In this document: piece by piece, positions 61,507-64,000 of the stretch | Position numbering within the stretch: position 1 is the stretch's first letter | Layout: each line of letters opens with the position of its first letter | DNA from: Methanothermobacter tenebrarum | GTDB taxonomy: Archaea > Methanobacteriota > Methanobacteria > Methanobacteriales > DSM-23052 | DNA length: 64,000 nt | Direction: 5' to 3' | NCBI RefSeq assembly: GCF_003264935.1 | Contig: NZ_QLOE01000005.1 | Span: 1 to 64,000, forward strand | Notes under the pieces: model-generated | Told to the model about the DNA's origin: nothing | What the model saw: the letters and a program-made list of their open reading frames with translations, nothing else | Database searches by the model: none | Made by a program: the position numbers and the translations under genes

Positions 61507-63132
61507 GTGGGAGGCGATAATATTTCGACTGGTATAACAGTACTATGCATGCTATGCATGGTACTGGCAGCAGTAGGTACCAGTTACGCCCAAGAAAACA
61601 CAACCACAAACTTTGAAATGCATGATAACAATGCGCAATTAAGCGAAGAGAAAATCAACGAAACCCCCACCATTATGGGAAAAAACCCCAAAGTCAATGA
61701 AACAAGCCAACAGGCAGCATATAACGATGAAGAGAATGTAAAGGCCGTGGAACCCTCAGATATCGAGGATGCGGCGGTCCGGGTTAACAAGTTCGTCCAA
61801 GAGAACGGAAAACTCCCAAAGTATGTGAGAATCAAAAATTCAGAGGTTAGCATGCCAGAATACTTATACCTCCTCACAGCATCCCTAAAAGGTGGGGATA
61901 CCATCATAAAGAACGTGGAACCACCCGAAAACTCCACTGGAAGCACAGTGGCTGGTTCAATAAAATTAAATGACTACCTCGAACTTGCAAATAGGGTGTA
62001 CAATTTCATAAAATCAGAAAATAGAGCACCCTCCTATGCAACCTACCAAGGCTTTAAAATCAGATTCGAATCCCTCGTATGGCTATTCACAAAAGCCATC
62101 AACTTCAAAGTAACAAATCAACGCCTGCCCAATTATATAGACCTTGAAAAACTTAATAAAATAGGCACATACACTATAGACAATAACAATCCAAGCAGCA
62201 CCTCAGGAAGTGCTGCTAATGGCAATTCAATAGCTATCAAAGACATCCTAAATGCCGCAGTTTCACTTAAAAGTTTCATAGAAAAAAATCAGCGCCTACC
62301 CACATATGTGCAGGTGGCAAATCAAAAAATAAACTTGAACCAATTCCTATACCTCATGGCTAAAAGCATAAACCAAATAAATAACGGGAAAAACACACCC
62401 ATCAGCCTAATAGAAGCTAATGACGCGCCAAACCCTTCGGGGACCACTACAGGCGAGCTTAAACTCACAGAATATGTTCAAGTCGCGAAGAATGTCGCAG
62501 ATTTCATTGAAACCAATAGAAGATCACCAAATTATGTCACGACAAGTATTGGGAAAGTATACTATCCCACTATAATCTATGCTATGAGCAGAATACTTAC
62601 ATTCTACAAGGAAAATAACAGATTACCTAAAATAGTAACAATAAAAGGGGTATACAATCAAAATCAGAATACAAACAATGAAATTAGCCAGTATCTTGTC
62701 GCCACAGCAAACTGTCAGGTGAACGATCCTAGTATCCAAGCATTAGCGGCCCAGTTAACCAATGGCCTTACAAGCGAATGGGATAAGGCCAAAGCCGTCT
62801 TTAACTGGGTCAGAGACAACATAGACTACAGCTTCTATTATAATACGAAGTACGGTGCTGTCGGAACCCTCAGGTATCGGACTGCTAACTGTTGTGACCA
62901 TGCGCATCTTGTTGTGGCACTTGCAAGGGCAGCTGGGTTACCAGCACGATACAAACATGGGATCTGCACATTCTCCAGCGGAACCTATGGACATGTCTGG
63001 GCGCAAATCTACATTGGGGGTACATGGTACGATGCAGATGCAACAAGCATCAGAAACAGTCTTGGCGTAATAAACAATTGGAACACAACAACCGGGAAAA
63101 TACTAGGAACCTACGCAAGCCTACCATTTTAA
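61507..63132 (+). CDS. secreted pseudomurein-binding protein with transglutaminase-type peptidase domain
   Basis: The 541-residue protein has a signal peptide (about 1-28, ending TSYAQ), a Ser/Thr/Asn-rich linker, four pseudomurein-binding repeats (about 86-129, 151-200, 241-290 and 318-379; each with a helix, an R/K-LP-x-Y-V/I turn and a YLxxxS-type helix) and a C-terminal transglutaminase-like domain (about 425-541). The catalytic triad reads as Cys462 in ANCCDHAH, His496 in GHVWAQ and Asp511 in WYDADAT. This is the arrangement of phage pseudomurein endoisopeptidases PeiW and PeiP, so it may cleave wall peptides during growth. GTG 61507 is the longest start; the GGGAGG inside it suggests a later start. 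Confidence 0.88.
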   Translation: MGGDNISTGITVLCMLCMVLAAVGTSYAQENTTTNFEMHDNNAQLSEEKINETPTIMGKNPKVNETSQQAAYNDEENVKAVEPSDIEDAAVRVNKFVQENGKLPKYVRIKNSEVSMPEYLYLLTASLKGGDTIIKNVEPPENSTGSTVAGSIKLNDYLELANRVYNFIKSENRAPSYATYQGFKIRFESLVWLFTKAINFKVTNQRLPNYIDLEKLNKIGTYTIDNNNPSSTSGSAANGNSIAIKDILNAAVSLKSFIEKNQRLPTYVQVANQKINLNQFLYLMAKSINQINNGKNTPISLIEANDAPNPSGTTTGELKLTEYVQVAKNVADFIETNRRSPNYVTTSIGKVYYPTIIYAMSRILTFYKENNRLPKIVTIKGVYNQNQNTNNEISQYLVATANCQVNDPSIQALAAQLTNGLTSEWDKAKAVFNWVRDNIDYSFYYNTKYGAVGTLRYRTANCCDHAHLVVALARAAGLPARYKHGICTFSSGTYGHVWAQIYIGGTWYDADATSIRNSLGVINNWNTTTGKILGTYASLPF

Positions 63133-63156
63133 AGGCCACCATATTTTCTTGGGAGG

Positions 63157-63189
63157 GGGAGAAAAACTCTCCCATTTATTTCTTTTTTC
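63157..63189 (+). terminator. hairpin and T-rich tail after the pseudomurein-binding gene
   Basis: GGGAG (63157-63161) pairs with CTCCC (63169-63173) around a seven-base loop, followed by ATTTATTTCTTTTTT, 25 bases after the stop codon. This has the layout of an intrinsic terminator. Confidence 0.6.
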
Positions 63190-63935
63190 AAATATTATGA
63201 GAATGTTCCTAGAATGCGAAACAGCCCCCCATCAAGGGGAGCTGGGGGAGGCTGAAACAATGATCTTGGATCGGAAGGATGATCCCATAACATTTTCATG
63301 CTTATCTCCAAGGTTTAGAATGAAAGAGTCTAGGATTTTCACTGTAGACAATGAAAGAGACTTTTATGGGCTTATTTTTTGGAATTCATTGTAAAAGGCG
63401 CAAATATAAGTAAAAAGGATATGATATGTATAACCTATCACTATAACCAATAAAAGGGCATGATTGTGAAGAAAAAAAATGATTTCCCCCAATACTCGAT
63501 ACCATCTAAAAAAAGCCGATGGGAGGGTTCAATGGGGTGTTATTCCCCCTCAATGGTCAAAGTAAAATTCGATTTTAAAATCTGAGAAATTCGAAGCCCA
63601 ATGAAGGGTACGAAAATACTATAAAGGGTTGGTAAATGACAGATTATAAGGGGGATACAATTTACAGATTAATCTTAAAGATTTAAGGGATGATCTTTAA
63701 TACTTCAATCTTAAGATATTATAAATTAACTTGTGCTAGTTTGAAGTTGGCAGTTTAGTTTCTCAGACAACAGTAACTTAATGGCACATTCCAGATAACA
63801 AATATGAAAAATGGGAAACTCCTCCTCGAAAGCAACAAGATGAAACCACACACCAATTTACATCATATTATCCTAGGGGAGCATGAAAGGCTAAAAAAAG
63901 TGATATGTAATCCAAAGTTTAAAGGAGAAAGCACA

Positions 63936-63957
63936 CCCCCCCAATGTGTGTGGGGGG
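63936..63957 (+). terminator. C7/G6 hairpin near the right edge
   Basis: CCCCCCC (63936-63942) and GGGGGG (63952-63957) enclose a nine-base loop, followed by CTTCGATTTTTCC. It is either a terminator or a leader hairpin of the gene that seems to begin at the edge. Confidence 0.45.
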
Positions 63958-63980
63958 CTTCGATTTTTCCCTGTGATCAT

Positions 63981-64000
63981 AGGAGGAATGAAAATTGGAT
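63981..64000 (+). promoter_or_regulatory. ribosome binding site of a gene starting at the right edge
   Basis: AGGAGG at 63981-63986 is a strong Shine-Dalgarno. ATG 63988 is too close for it, while TTG 63995 lies eight bases after it. The gene itself is outside the window. Confidence 0.35.

Larger units (their letters stand above)
63133..64000 (+). other. 868-base AT-rich region without a convincing gene
   Basis: Frames here are short and lack ribosome sites or known motifs. The region holds a terminator hairpin (63157-63189), overlapping C/G-run repeats (63221-63254), a 10-bp palindrome near 63710 and a last C/G hairpin (63936-63957). The right end looks like the upstream region of another gene. 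Confidence 0.6.

Noticed and set aside
63149-63394. 81-codon open frame after the pseudomurein-binding gene
   Set aside because: Its start lies in the terminator hairpin, there is no recognisable protein motif and the region contains palindromic C/G repeats; probably non-coding.
63700-63715. Palindrome ATCTTAAGAT as a possible regulatory site
   Set aside because: A 10-base AT-rich palindrome is expected by chance in such sequence, and no gene start is near it.

Overview
The window is chromosomal DNA from a pseudomurein-walled methanogen of the order Methanobacteriales, most like a Methanothermobacter of lower GC content. The evidence is a formylmethanofuran:tetrahydromethanopterin formyltransferase, an Eha hydrogenase subunit, a pseudomurein precursor cluster (Mur ligase, MraY-like transferase, ATP-grasp protein), a pseudomurein-binding repeat protein, archaeal PAN, split GMP synthetase, archaeal Shine-Dalgarno sites of the AGGTGAT/GGAGG type and TATA-box promoters. 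As far as I recall, gene order largely parallels M. thermautotrophicus. I see no tRNA, rRNA, CRISPR array, insertion sequence or prophage.

Left part. 1-5330 is a surface-polymer island with three CDP-glycerol glycerophosphotransferase paralogs (the first frameshifted and cut by the edge) and two group-1 glycosyltransferases. 5374-12608 holds aroC, an AIM24-type protein, a HhH-GPD glycosylase, an Fe-S protein, hemB, a CitG-like gene and pheS. 13279-20601 is a tightly overlapping co-directional run headed by nikR: methyltransferase, hydrogenase maturation protease, ATP-grasp ligase, MraY-like transferase, pseudomurein Mur ligase, a POTRA-like (FtsQ-like) membrane protein, a secreted zinc-ribbon protein and a small methanogen protein.

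Middle part. 20598-40735 is mostly housekeeping: an MBF1-type regulator, PAN preceded by a long structured leader and followed by a textbook C/D box sRNA, geranylgeranyl reductase, two THUMP-type tRNA methyltransferases, a citramalate-synthase-like enzyme, KEOPS Cgi121, an Nre repair protein, guaAa/guaAb, a REC-PAS regulator with a KaiC-like ATPase, an M42 peptidase, phosphopantothenate synthetase, UPF0200/UPF0201 and Dph6.

Right part. 41627-47135 is a type IV pilin-like operon whose own A24 prepilin peptidase carries an in-frame TGA. 47150-53098 contains pyrG, apgM, hom, an ACT protein, gatC and asnB. 53127-58543 holds a P1B-2 metal ATPase, a PfkB kinase, ftr, an EhaR-like HAD protein and ehaA. 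The ehaB-ehaQ genes that normally lie between ehaA and ehaR are missing, so the Eha operon looks collapsed. The end has a DUF1616 protein, a sugar epimerase and a secreted pseudomurein-binding transglutaminase-type peptidase, followed by about 870 bases without a convincing gene.

The most notable items are the reduced eha operon, the nikR-headed operon joining nickel/hydrogenase functions to cell-wall synthesis, the POTRA-like protein in it, the stop codon inside the prepilin peptidase, the C/D box sRNA and the structured PAN leader. Family names come from recognition of motifs, not from a database search.
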